Positions 25,545 through 33,548 of a stretch of DNA of 64,000 bases are shown in pieces. A program made the translations under genes and the position numbers. Every line of letters starts with the position of its first letter. The stretch's first letter is position 1. The DNA lies in assembly GCA_001769855.1 (NCBI GenBank), contig MEPP01000023.1, positions 98,250 to 162,249 of the forward strand, written 5' to 3'. Under the pieces are notes generated by a model, which did no database searches, was not told the origin of the DNA, and saw only the letters and a program-made list of their open reading frames with translations. This DNA comes from Bdellovibrionales bacterium GWA2_49_15. GTDB lineage: Bacteria; Bdellovibrionota; Bacteriovoracia; Bacteriovoracales; Bacteriovoracaceae.

Positions 25545-26714
25545 TCAGACTGTCTGGCGATCTAAAGCATTCCACAATTCAGAGAAATTTATCGACTTAG
25601 CATTGGCAAAGTTCGGTCCGAGTGAGGGTGTTAAAATCCAACGTTCAATAATATTGATCTTGAGAGAATCTAATACTTTCAACTGGGCCGCAGTCATATC
25701 TTGTGGAGTGGTTTTTACCTCAGCGGCAATATATTTTTGGTTTGGAAGCTGGATCAAAAAATCCACTTCAATTTGGTCTTTGGTTCTTAGAAAATATATT
25801 ACCGGTGCTTCACCACGATTTGTAAAAAACCTGCTGATCTCACTTAATGCAATATTTTCGATTAAATGTCCAAAGGCCGGAGACACTTGAAGAGGGGCAT
25901 AATCTGTCCAGCCCTGCAGCCGAACAGCAAGACCCACATCAGAAAAATAGTACTTTGGTGTTTTTATCAATCTTTGATTGACGTTCGAAAAAAAAGGAGG
26001 AACTGACTGCACGATAGCATTTTCTTCAAGCAAGCGCAGCCAGGATTGGACTGTCACGACATCAACGCCGACATTTTTAGCAATATCGGAGGCGTTGCAA
26101 AGTTGCCCCACTCGTCCTGCAGCCAATTGAAGACATTGACTAAAGGCAGCAGTTTTTTCTATTCCAGCAGCCGCCACAATATCTTTTTCAATAAAGGTTG
26201 AGATGAGGTCGTTTAAGTATCTGGTCGGGCCCAGGCCAGGAGTTATATGCAACTCCGGCCAGCCACCTTTCATCATGAAGGCATTTAGTTCTACATTTTT
26301 TAGCTCATGCCACGACAGTGTGTTGAGATCAAAATAGCTCGCTCGGCCAGCAAGGGATTCGCGTACATTTTTTTGTAGCAGAGTTTGGTTTGAGCCGGTA
26401 ATCCAAACGTCGACTTTTTGTTCTGGGTTTTTGGTTCTTCGAAATTCATCCACTCTTCTTTTAAGTTCTGGAAAAATATTTGGCGCGAGACTGGCCTCAT
26501 CTAAGATAAGTGGTCCACGATTCTGATCGAGAAAAAGTCTTGGATTTTCCTGGGCGAACTGACGTGTTGATAGGTCGTCAAAATAAATCGTCTGATAATT
26601 AGGTATTTTTTCGAGCAGAGAAGTCTTCCCACATTGCCTCGGGCCCTTCAAAACCTTGATAGGAAGACTTTGATAATGGTCTATAAATGTTAAAAAATCC
26701 CTTTGATACCACAT
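25545..26714 (-). CDS. AAA ATPase with DUF4143 C-terminal domain
   Basis: 389 residues, intact. The AAA part has LKGPRQCGKTSLLEKI (Walker A, about residues 19-34), LILDEASL (Walker B) and WITGSNQTLLQ (sensor 1). A winged-helix part (NASDIAKNVGVDVVTVQSWLRLLEE) and a DUF4143 nuclease-like end follow (GHLIENIALSEI, EVDFLI, YIAAEVKTT; the D/E-xD/E-x-K pattern of PD-(D/E)xK folds). The cellular role of this family is not settled. Its promoter places the ATG about two bases after the expected transcription start. It has a sibling at 27637-28842 and several remnants nearby. Confidence 0.88.
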   Translation of the reverse strand: MWYQRDFLTFIDHYQSLPIKVLKGPRQCGKTSLLEKIPNYQTIYFDDLSTRQFAQENPRLFLDQNRGPLILDEASLAPNIFPELKRRVDEFRRTKNPEQKVDVWITGSNQTLLQKNVRESLAGRASYFDLNTLSWHELKNVELNAFMMKGGWPELHITPGLGPTRYLNDLISTFIEKDIVAAAGIEKTAAFSQCLQLAAGRVGQLCNASDIAKNVGVDVVTVQSWLRLLEENAIVQSVPPFFSNVNQRLIKTPKYYFSDVGLAVRLQGWTDYAPLQVSPAFGHLIENIALSEISRFFTNRGEAPVIYFLRTKDQIEVDFLIQLPNQKYIAAEVKTTPQDMTAAQLKVLDSLKINIIERWILTPSLGPNFANAKSINFSELWNALDRQTV

Positions 26715-26715
26715 A

Positions 26716-26751
26716 GATGGCTATATTAGACTACCGGTCAATATTAGTCAA
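26716..26751 (-). promoter_or_regulatory. promoter of ATPase 25545-26714, near-leaderless
   Basis: TTGACT (26751-26746) and TAATAT (26728-26723) are spaced by 17 bp, and the ATG begins at 26714, eight bases after the -10 box. With a start site at the usual distance, the mRNA would have almost no leader. The sibling ATPase gene has the same layout (28843-28877). Confidence 0.55.
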
Positions 26752-26839
26752 GGAGGTGTTGGCCTTGTACTGCTTTTGGCCCCGGACTGCTACATGACAG
26801 TCTTGAGCAACATCCAAAGTGACGGGAGGCCGTGCTTTT

Positions 26840-26882
26840 CAACCTGCGCCGGACAGTGGAACGACGCGCAAACCAACAGACG
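26840..26882. repeat. 44-bp direct repeat, copy 2
   Basis: Near copy of 25487-25530. It is joined to a remnant of the ATPase 3' end, the same neighbour as in copy 1, so the duplicated unit was larger and included gene sequence. Confidence 0.65.
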
Positions 26883-26888
26883 CCTCAG

Positions 26889-27000
26889 CAATTCAGAGAA
26901 ATTTATCGATTTAGCATTGGCAAAATTCGGGCCGTGCTAGGGAATTAAAAACCAACGCTTCGTTTAAGCATCTGGTAGGCCCCAAGTTGATGGCAATAAA
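26889..27000 (-). pseudogene. deleted duplicate of the DUF4143 ATPase gene
   Basis: 26889-26961 matches the 3' end of the intact gene (around 25580-25652), and 26962-27000 continues, after a large deletion, with a piece matching 26211-26250 from its middle. A stop codon and small indels rule out function. Together with the 44-bp repeat this shows a tandem duplication of the minus-strand ATPase module whose upstream copy decayed. 26752-26839 shows nothing recognisable. Confidence 0.65.
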
Positions 27001-27005
27001 CCTGA

Positions 27006-27635
27006 TTGAAGCGCTCGCTTGAGGCTGTCATACATGTTTCCATTTTGTCCGAAAAAATGGAAATAGCAATGGCAAAATATGCCAATCACGTATCTGCAGT
27101 TGCTGCCGACTGTGGCGTCGATCGCAGGAGTGTAACGAATTATTTCGATATCCTGATAGATTTGCTTATCGCCCACCGCATTCCAGTATTTTCAAAAAAG
27201 GCAAAGCGCGAGCTTTTAAACAGCGATAAATTTTATTTTTTTGATTGTGGTGTTTTTCGTGCTCTTCGCCCTAGGGGGCCGCTGGATTCAGATAGTGAGT
27301 TAAATGGAGCGGCATTGGAGACGTTAGTTTTACAAAACTTAATGGCGATCAACGATTATCGTGAGCTGGAGTTTGAAATTAGTCACTGGCACACCCGCAA
27401 ACACGTGGAGGTCGACTTTGTTCTCTACGGGCCGCGAGGACTATTTGCAATTGAAGTCAAATCCGGTGACAGAGTTCCCTCTCAGGATTTTAATGGCCTA
27501 ATTGAGTTTGGCAAAGACTATCCTATGGCCAAACTCATGCTTCTTTATGGTGGAGATAGACATTATCGGCATGAAAAAATCGAGGTCATTCCCATTTTGG
27601 ACTGGTTGAGATCCCTAACCAAAAGATTATCGTAA
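27006..27635 (+). pseudogene. C-terminal fragment of a DUF4143-type ATPase
   Basis: 209 open codons that begin in the winged-helix part (YANHVSAVAADCGVDRRSVTNYFDIL) and run through the DUF4143 end (GAALETLVLQNL, HTRKHVEVDFVLYGPRG, LFAIEVKSGDRV, the intact D..ExK pattern). The AAA ATPase core is missing; the first ~12 codons are probably not part of the ancestral gene. The body is well kept, so it broke recently or is still expressed as a domain. It could be the back half of the fragment at 25050-25445. Confidence 0.7.
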
Positions 27636-27636
27636 A

Positions 27637-28842
27637 TCAATTCATTCTAGATCCCAACAAATACTGCCCTAACAAATGAATAGGGACTGCCATGGTGTCC
27701 TGATCGAGAGGCGTGAGTTTCTCTCCTGCTGTGACCACAATCTTTTGATGAGGGCCGGGAAATACTTTCAAAGCTTCACTATCGAGGGGGAAAGGTTTTG
27801 CGTTTTGGATGCCAAGTTTTGCTTCGATAAAAAAATGCGTGCGCCCGCTCTGTAAAATGAAATCCATCTCAGTTTTTTCTTTGGTTCGCCACGTGTAGAT
27901 CTGCCAATCCTTAATATAATTATCTCTTGTCTTGATAAGTTCTGAAAAAACTAAGGTCTCAAACAGGGCTCCTGCTTGTGGTGAGTTCCAGAGAATGTTC
28001 TCGTCTTGATGTCCCTGTAATCTTGATGCCAGTCCCACATCATTGAAGTAAATTTTTTTCATTTTCACGATACGTTTGCTGAGGTTGCTGTGATAAGGCG
28101 AAACAAGTGTCACGATAAAATTTCTTTCAAGGAGTGAAATCCAATGGGATACAGTTTTTTGATCTACGCCTGCGGTATTGGCCAATTCTGAGACATTAAG
28201 AAATTGACCTGTCCGTGCGGCCAGCAACCGTAGGACTGAATGGAAATCGCTGATCTTTTCGACTCCGGCGCTTCTTGCAATATCTTTCTCAATGAAACTG
28301 ACAATGTAGTCGTTCAGATAGTGAGCGACCGAGAGGGCCAAATTTGTATAAAGTGCCGGAAAACCTCCTCGAAAAAAAATATGAGGGAGGTGTATTTCAT
28401 GAAAATGGGAAAATAATTCTTTTACGGAAAGGCCATGTAACGTGAGTAGGTGGCAGCGCCCTGCGAGGGATTCTTTTATTTTTTCATCAAGCAAAGTTGT
28501 ATTCGATCCAGTCAAATAGTATTTAACTTGAACAGGAGAATTGTTTTCCTGTTTAAGTTTTTCTCTTCTTTCTTGATCAATTCTTTTTTTAATTTCAGGA
28601 AATAAATTAGCGGCGTATTGAACTTCATCAAAAAGGCACGGCAACGTTATATTCAGAAGTAAAAAAGCAGGATCTTTATTAGCCTGTTCTCTGAAATGAA
28701 GATCATCAAAAAAAATCTTTGTTGGCAGCGCGAGTTGATCAAGTAAGGTGGTTTTACCAACTTGCCTTGGTCCCCAAAGAAGCAAGGCCTCAAGACCCAA
28801 AAGACCTTGAATATTGGCTAAGATATCTCTAATTATAATCAC
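27637..28842 (-). CDS. AAA ATPase with DUF4143 C-terminal domain (second intact copy)
   Basis: 401 residues from a GTG; no in-frame ATG lies nearby, and MIIIRDI fits the family's usual opening. Walker A LLLWGPRQVGKTTLLDQL (residues ~20-37), Walker B CLFDEVQY, sensor YYLTGSNTTLL, winged helix LNVSELANTAGVDQKTVSHW, and the DUF4143 part FETLVFSEL, WRTKEKTEMDFIL, HFFIEAKLG are all present. It resembles 25545-26714 in order and motifs but has clearly diverged. The GTG directly abuts a palindromic promoter, so the transcript is probably leaderless. It ends one base from the convergent fragment at 27635. Confidence 0.88.
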   Translation of the reverse strand: MIIIRDILANIQGLLGLEALLLWGPRQVGKTTLLDQLALPTKIFFDDLHFREQANKDPAFLLLNITLPCLFDEVQYAANLFPEIKKRIDQERREKLKQENNSPVQVKYYLTGSNTTLLDEKIKESLAGRCHLLTLHGLSVKELFSHFHEIHLPHIFFRGGFPALYTNLALSVAHYLNDYIVSFIEKDIARSAGVEKISDFHSVLRLLAARTGQFLNVSELANTAGVDQKTVSHWISLLERNFIVTLVSPYHSNLSKRIVKMKKIYFNDVGLASRLQGHQDENILWNSPQAGALFETLVFSELIKTRDNYIKDWQIYTWRTKEKTEMDFILQSGRTHFFIEAKLGIQNAKPFPLDSEALKVFPGPHQKIVVTAGEKLTPLDQDTMAVPIHLLGQYLLGSRMN

Positions 28843-28877
28843 TTGACTATTATGGGCTATGAGTCCATAATAGTCAA
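28843..28877 (-). promoter_or_regulatory. palindromic, probably leaderless promoter of ATPase 27637-28842
   Basis: A perfect 13-bp inverted repeat (TTGACTATTATGG at 28843-28855 and its complement at 28865-28877, 9-bp spacer) touches the GTG start. On the minus strand it contains TTGACT, 17 bp, CATAAT, then six bases and the GTG. The expected transcription start falls on the start codon. The symmetry also suits a repressor dimer. Confidence 0.6.
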
Positions 28878-28896
28878 TAGCTACAGGAAATTACTC

Positions 28897-28914
28897 TTTT
28901 TGTGCCTGGCACCG
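28897..28914. repeat. GGTGCCAGG-type dispersed repeat, inverted copy
   Basis: TTTTTGTGCCTGGCACCG, containing the near-palindrome GTGCCTGGCAC. It stands at the right edge of the accessory island, before the polysaccharide genes resume at 28996. Confidence 0.4.
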
Positions 28915-28995
28915 TCGATGAGAAACAAGCACAAATGACTTTTCCTCAATTTTCTCGTGATTGATTCGGGTAGAACTGTCGCGCAGACGCCGACT

Positions 28996-29976
28996 TTAAA
29001 CTTTAAGATCTTTAATAAATTTCTGATTCTCAAAGTACCACTTAACAGTTCTCTCAAGACCGTCATGCAAAGAAATTTTTGGTGCCCAGCCAAGCAGTTC
29101 TTTGGCCTTGGAAATATCGGCCCAGGTGGATTTCATATCGGCATTGTGGGCAGGGAGTTGCGAAACAATGGCCTTTTTTCCCACCAGCTTTTCCAGCATG
29201 GTGATGATTTCGTTCATGGTAATCGGCTTGTTACCACCGCCTAAATTCATGACTTCATAGCCAACCTGCTTGAGCGCCAAAACTGTTCCATTGGCAATAT
29301 CGTCGACATAAGTGAAATCCCGGCTATGCAGGCCATCACCAAAAAGCTGAATTGGTTTGCCTTCATCAATCCATTTAATAAAGCGAAAAATCGCCATGTC
29401 GGGTCTGCCTGAGGGGCCGTACACAGTGAAGTAGCGAAGAATGGAAACATCAAATCCATGGAGGTGCTTATAAGAATAGCAGGTAACTTCGGCGGCTTTT
29501 TTGGAAGCAGCGTAGGGCGAAAGCGGACAGTTGCCGGCGATATCTTCTCGATACGGCATTTCCTGACCGGAGTACAACGAAGAGGTGGAAGCCAGCACAA
29601 ACTTTTTCACGCCAAATTCCAGCATCACGTTTAGTAAGTTGAGTGTGCCAAGCGTGTTGGTGTTAAAATATTTTTTCGGATAGAGAATGGAATTTCGAAC
29701 ACCCGCGCGCGCGCCGAGATTAATAACGGCGGCAAATTGATTTTTCGAAAAGATTTCTTTGAGTAGCACTTCATCTTCAATATTGCCTTCGATGAAGTTG
29801 AAGTTTGGATTTTTTGAAAGCTCGGCAATTCTTAAGTGTTTGATGCGGACGTCGTAATAATCATCATAATTATCAAGGCCAACGACCTGATGCCCTTGCT
29901 GCAAGAGAAGCCTGGCGGTGTGGGAGGCAATAAAGCCGGCCGCGCCAGTGAGGAGGATCGGTTTTGTTTTTTCCAT
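28996..29976 (-). CDS. UDP-glucuronate 4-epimerase-like SDR
   Basis: 326 residues from the ATG at 29976, chosen because MEKTKPILLTGAAGFIASH starts the Rossmann fold there; the open frame continues 54 codons upstream without domain content. Motifs: GAAGFIASH, GLDNYDDYYDVRIKHLR (the DNxxDYYxxxxKxxR block typical of UDP-glucuronate 4-epimerases), STSSLYSG and YAASK catalytic blocks, and RYFTVYGPSGRPDMA. It should give UDP-galacturonate, or act on a related UDP-hexose. It is divergent from the dehydratase gene at 30050 with 73 bp between. Confidence 0.82.
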   Translation of the reverse strand: MEKTKPILLTGAAGFIASHTARLLLQQGHQVVGLDNYDDYYDVRIKHLRIAELSKNPNFNFIEGNIEDEVLLKEIFSKNQFAAVINLGARAGVRNSILYPKKYFNTNTLGTLNLLNVMLEFGVKKFVLASTSSLYSGQEMPYREDIAGNCPLSPYAASKKAAEVTCYSYKHLHGFDVSILRYFTVYGPSGRPDMAIFRFIKWIDEGKPIQLFGDGLHSRDFTYVDDIANGTVLALKQVGYEVMNLGGGNKPITMNEIITMLEKLVGKKAIVSQLPAHNADMKSTWADISKAKELLGWAPKISLHDGLERTVKWYFENQKFIKDLKV

Positions 29977-30049
29977 CTCAAGACCTAGTTTACAAAGGGC
30001 CAAAAGTGCGATTATGTCAAAACCATACAATAAATCAATGGGAGAGAAA

Positions 30050-31066
30050 ATGTTTAGTGGAAAAACACTCTTAATAACAGGCGGTACGGGATCATTTGGG
30101 AACGCTGTTTTGCGCCATTTTATTAAAACGGAGATCAAGGAAATTCGAATTTTCTCTCGCGATGAGAAGAAACAGGACGATATGCGTAAACATTATCAGA
30201 ATTCCCGCCTAAAATTTTATCTTGGAGATGTTCGCGACTCAAATAGCGTTGATTCCGCCATGAAAGGTGTGGATTATGTCTTTCATGCCGCGGCCTTAAA
30301 GCAGGTTCCTTCCTGCGAGTTTTACCCGATGCAAGCAGTTAAGACCAATATCCTCGGGACTGAAAACGTGCTCAATATGGCGGTGGCCCACAAAGTGCAA
30401 AAGGTTATTTGCCTGAGCACTGATAAGGCGGTCTATCCGATTAATGCAATGGGAATGAGTAAGGCGCTGATGGAAAAGGTCATGGTCGCCAGCTCCCGTG
30501 GGCTTGAGAAGCAAAATACGGTCATTTGCGGGACTCGATATGGCAACGTCATGGCATCCCGTGGATCGGTGATTCCCCTCTTCATTGATCAAATTTTAAG
30601 CGGTAAACCGATAACGATCACCGACCCTAAGATGACCCGTTTTATCATGGCCTTGGATGAGGCCGTCGAATTGGTGCTCTATGCTTTTAAGCACGGAAAA
30701 AATGGTGACCTCTTCGTAAAGAAGGCCCCGGCCACCAATTTGCAAACCTTGGCCAATGCCGTCCGAAAATTCATGAAACATGAGGATCATGAAATTGCCA
30801 TTATTGGCACTCGGCATGGCGAGAAGCTCTACGAGACCTTAATGACGCGCGAGGAGATGGCGAGGGCCGAAGATCTTGGGGATTACTATAAAATATATCC
30901 CGATTCGAGAGATTTAAACTACGAAATCTACTTCGAGCAGGGTGAGAATCTTATTTCAAAAATGGATGAGTATCACTCACACAACACCAAGCAGCTCACT
31001 GAAAATGAGATGATCGATATTCTAAAACATCTTCATGAGCTGAAAGATTTAAAAAATCTTAGTTAG
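30050..31066 (+). CDS. UDP-GlcNAc 5-inverting 4,6-dehydratase (CapE/WbjB/WbvB-like)
   Basis: 338 residues from the ATG at 30050, supported by GGGAGAG a few bases upstream and by MFSGKTLLITGGTGSFGNAV at the start. It matches the CapE/WbjB branch of FlaA1-type dehydratases: FSRDEKKQDDMRK, HAAALKQVP, LSTDKAV, and MGMSK where most SDRs have YxxxK; the Met variant is known in CapE-type enzymes. The long C-terminus with THGEKLYE-like TRHGEKLYETL also fits. With the 2-epimerase at 31059 and the RmlD-like reductase at 33549 it makes a three-step route to a UDP-L-amino-6-deoxyhexose. It converges with the epimerase gene, overlapping by 8 bp. Confidence 0.88.
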   Translation: MFSGKTLLITGGTGSFGNAVLRHFIKTEIKEIRIFSRDEKKQDDMRKHYQNSRLKFYLGDVRDSNSVDSAMKGVDYVFHAAALKQVPSCEFYPMQAVKTNILGTENVLNMAVAHKVQKVICLSTDKAVYPINAMGMSKALMEKVMVASSRGLEKQNTVICGTRYGNVMASRGSVIPLFIDQILSGKPITITDPKMTRFIMALDEAVELVLYAFKHGKNGDLFVKKAPATNLQTLANAVRKFMKHEDHEIAIIGTRHGEKLYETLMTREEMARAEDLGDYYKIYPDSRDLNYEIYFEQGENLISKMDEYHSHNTKQLTENEMIDILKHLHELKDLKNLS

Positions 31067-32189
31067 ATTTTTTCCACACCGTACGATTGATGTAATCGGT
31101 GTAGCTTTGAATAATTCTTACCACCTGTCGAGATAGCTGCAGATTATCGTAAGCTTCGATGTTGGGCACGATCTGATCGCTCATATCCACTGCCATCTTA
31201 ATGCTATCAATGACTCTGCTGGTTTCAAGTCCTGACATGATCACGGCACCTACATCCATCCCCTCCGGCCTCTCATGGGCCTTGCGTAGCATGACGGCGG
31301 GAAATTTCAATATCGAAGACTCTTCGGTGATGGTGCCGCTGTCGGAGAGGACGCAAAAGGATTCTTTTTGCAATTTTACGTACTCGAAAAAACCCATGGG
31401 TTTTAAAAATTCAATGCGCTCGTCAAATTCTTTGGCCCCAAGCTTCGAGAGTCGGTCGCGTGTTCTCGGATGGGTGGAAACGATAATTCTCTTTTTGTAA
31501 TTTTTTGCAATCTTGTTTAACGAGTCGAGAAGCTCTCGGAAATTATCCTCACAGTCGACATTTTCCTCACGGTGAGTACTGACCACGAAGAAATCTTTCG
31601 AACGCAAATTCATTCTTTTCATGACGTCCGAACCGTCAATCTTATGGGCATAATGCGTGAGAACTTCCTTCATGGGCGAACCTGTTTTTATTATTGTTTC
31701 AGGTTTTAGCCCCTCGTTGTGGAGGTAACGTCGCGCGTGTTCAGAATGAACCATATTGATATCGCTTAAGTGATCCACAATTTTGCGGTTAATTTCTTCC
31801 GGCACACGTTCATCAAAGCAGCGATTTCCGGCCTCCATATGGAAAATGGGGATCTTCCTTCTCTTGGCGGCAATCACGGAGAGTGCACTGTTGGTATCGC
31901 CATAGATGAGGACGGCATCTGGTTTTTCTTTTTCTAAAACCTCATCACACTTTGAGATCACAAGGCCGATGGTTTGGGCAACGCTCTTTTCCTTATCCGC
32001 AGCGCCTAAAAAATAGTCCGGTTTTCGCACTTCCAGGTCTTTAAAAAAAACTTCGTTGAGTTCGTAGTCAAAATTCTGCCCAGTATGAACCAGGACGTGT
32101 GTCATGTGCTTTTCAATCTCCGCCACGATACGGCTTAACTTGATAATTTCCGGTCTGGTTCCCAGAATGGTCATAATTTTTAAAGGCAT
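31059..32189 (-). CDS. UDP-GlcNAc 2-epimerase family (WbjD/WbvD/CapG-like)
   Basis: 376 residues from the ATG at 32189, which has GAGGAAA five bases upstream; a GTG at 32201 overlapping the previous stop would add four residues. Motifs are those of the WecB-fold epimerases: ILGTRPEIIKL, HTGQNFDYEL, YGDTNSAL, MEAGNRCFDERVPEEINRK, STHREENVD, and SDSGTITEESS. The NRCFDERVPEEINR form is typical of the branch acting in UDP-L-FucNAc/L-QuiNAc synthesis rather than of WecB itself. It should carry out the last C2 epimerisation of that route. Confidence 0.87.
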   Translation of the reverse strand: MPLKIMTILGTRPEIIKLSRIVAEIEKHMTHVLVHTGQNFDYELNEVFFKDLEVRKPDYFLGAADKEKSVAQTIGLVISKCDEVLEKEKPDAVLIYGDTNSALSVIAAKRRKIPIFHMEAGNRCFDERVPEEINRKIVDHLSDINMVHSEHARRYLHNEGLKPETIIKTGSPMKEVLTHYAHKIDGSDVMKRMNLRSKDFFVVSTHREENVDCEDNFRELLDSLNKIAKNYKKRIIVSTHPRTRDRLSKLGAKEFDERIEFLKPMGFFEYVKLQKESFCVLSDSGTITEESSILKFPAVMLRKAHERPEGMDVGAVIMSGLETSRVIDSIKMAVDMSDQIVPNIEAYDNLQLSRQVVRIIQSYTDYINRTVWKKSN

Positions 32190-32197
32190 AGATTTCC

Positions 32198-33409
32198 TCA
32201 CTGCTGCATGAGATTTTCAAGTTTGCTCAGGAGTTTCTCACGCTCAAAATTATCTAAAAAGAAGCTATGGGCCATATTACCCATTTCTGAACGCTTCTCG
32301 CTACTGAAACTATACATTTTTAACACCGCTTCAGCTAATTCTTGGGCGTTATTGGCTTCGCAGGCAATGCCACAGCCGGATTCTTTTACCAATTCCGCAC
32401 CCTCTCCGTCCATAGAGACAATAAGGGGCTTTCCACTGGCCATGTAGGCCTGAATTTTGCCAGGGACTGTAATGGCAAAGAGGGGATCTTTTTTGAGCGA
32501 TGCCAACAGGACGTCGGCATAGTGAAAATACTGGGGCATCTTTTCGATCGGTCGTGTGCCAAGCAGGTGAAAATTTTTAAGGCCATGTTTGATTTTTTGC
32601 TCTTCCGCCCATGGCCTTTGCAGTCCATCGCCTAGGACAATCCATTGAATTTCAGGCCGATCTTTCAGGATAATGGCGGCCTCAATAATGGTTTCAAAGG
32701 ACTGTGCGGTCCCAATATTGCCGGCAAACATGACGCGAAATCCGGCCGGGATTTCACTTTTAATTTTTTCATCATCATGCTCAATTTTGGTAAGAAAAAG
32801 ATTTTCCGCCCATTGGGGCCAATAATGTATTTTCGAGAGGGGAACGTGCTGCGCGACGATCTTGTTAATGAATCCCTTTGAAGAAACCAAGATAACATCA
32901 CTTTGACTATAGAGAAATCGCACAAACTTGGCGACCAGCTCGATAATTGTTTTGGATTTGACCGCCCCTGTCGCCTTAAGAGATTCAGGCCATAAGTCTG
33001 TGACCCAAAAATAGATGGGAATTTTTTTAAAGAATTTTAAAATCACCGCCGGAAGACCCGCCGATACCGGTGAGAGCTGATAGACAAAAATGCAATCGTA
33101 TTTTTTCCGCACCAGGAAGGGGGCCAAGAGTGAGGCCAGAAAAGCAAAAGAAAAATAATTCAAAAAAAGCTGAATGCCCTTTTTCTGTCCGCGGGGAATA
33201 AGTGGGCAACGAATAACATTTATTTTGTCATGGTAGCGTTGGTGATAAGGTCCGCCCAAACCATATCCGTCAAAAAAGCGGCCTTGCGGATAGTTAGGTA
33301 GCCCCGTATAGACATCAACCTGATGGCCTCGCTCAATTAAGCCCAGCACCAAATCGTTGATACGGAAGTTCTCGGGCCAAAAATACTGGGTAACAATCAA
33401 AATCTTCAC
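32198..33409 (-). CDS. GT4 glycosyltransferase (WbuB-like)
   Basis: 403 residues from the GTG at 33409, chosen because VKILIVTQYFWPENFRINDL is the usual N-terminus of WbuB-type transferases and AGGA lies about eight bases upstream; an ATG at 33487 adds 26 residues without domain features. WbuB-type enzymes transfer L-FucNAc or related 6-deoxy-amino sugars, which agrees with the dehydratase and epimerase next to it. Donor-binding motifs include GNIGTAQSF, LLGTRPIEKMP, and KIQAYMASGKPLIVSMDGEGAELV. A hydrophobic patch near residues 95-110 suggests membrane association. The stop overlaps the GTG alternative start of the epimerase gene. Confidence 0.87.
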   Translation of the reverse strand: MKILIVTQYFWPENFRINDLVLGLIERGHQVDVYTGLPNYPQGRFFDGYGLGGPYHQRYHDKINVIRCPLIPRGQKKGIQLFLNYFSFAFLASLLAPFLVRKKYDCIFVYQLSPVSAGLPAVILKFFKKIPIYFWVTDLWPESLKATGAVKSKTIIELVAKFVRFLYSQSDVILVSSKGFINKIVAQHVPLSKIHYWPQWAENLFLTKIEHDDEKIKSEIPAGFRVMFAGNIGTAQSFETIIEAAIILKDRPEIQWIVLGDGLQRPWAEEQKIKHGLKNFHLLGTRPIEKMPQYFHYADVLLASLKKDPLFAITVPGKIQAYMASGKPLIVSMDGEGAELVKESGCGIACEANNAQELAEAVLKMYSFSSEKRSEMGNMAHSFFLDNFEREKLLSKLENLMQQ

Positions 33410-33548
33410 TATAGGGTCCTGTGAGAGTGAAACACTACCCTGCGGAGCTATAAAGATCAAATCAAATGCCTTGGGGAGAGCGTTCACTTGAAGGCGTTTT
33501 CGCTTTAGGTTATGATGCCGCAGAAGCTTTAATTAGGAAAATAAACAA

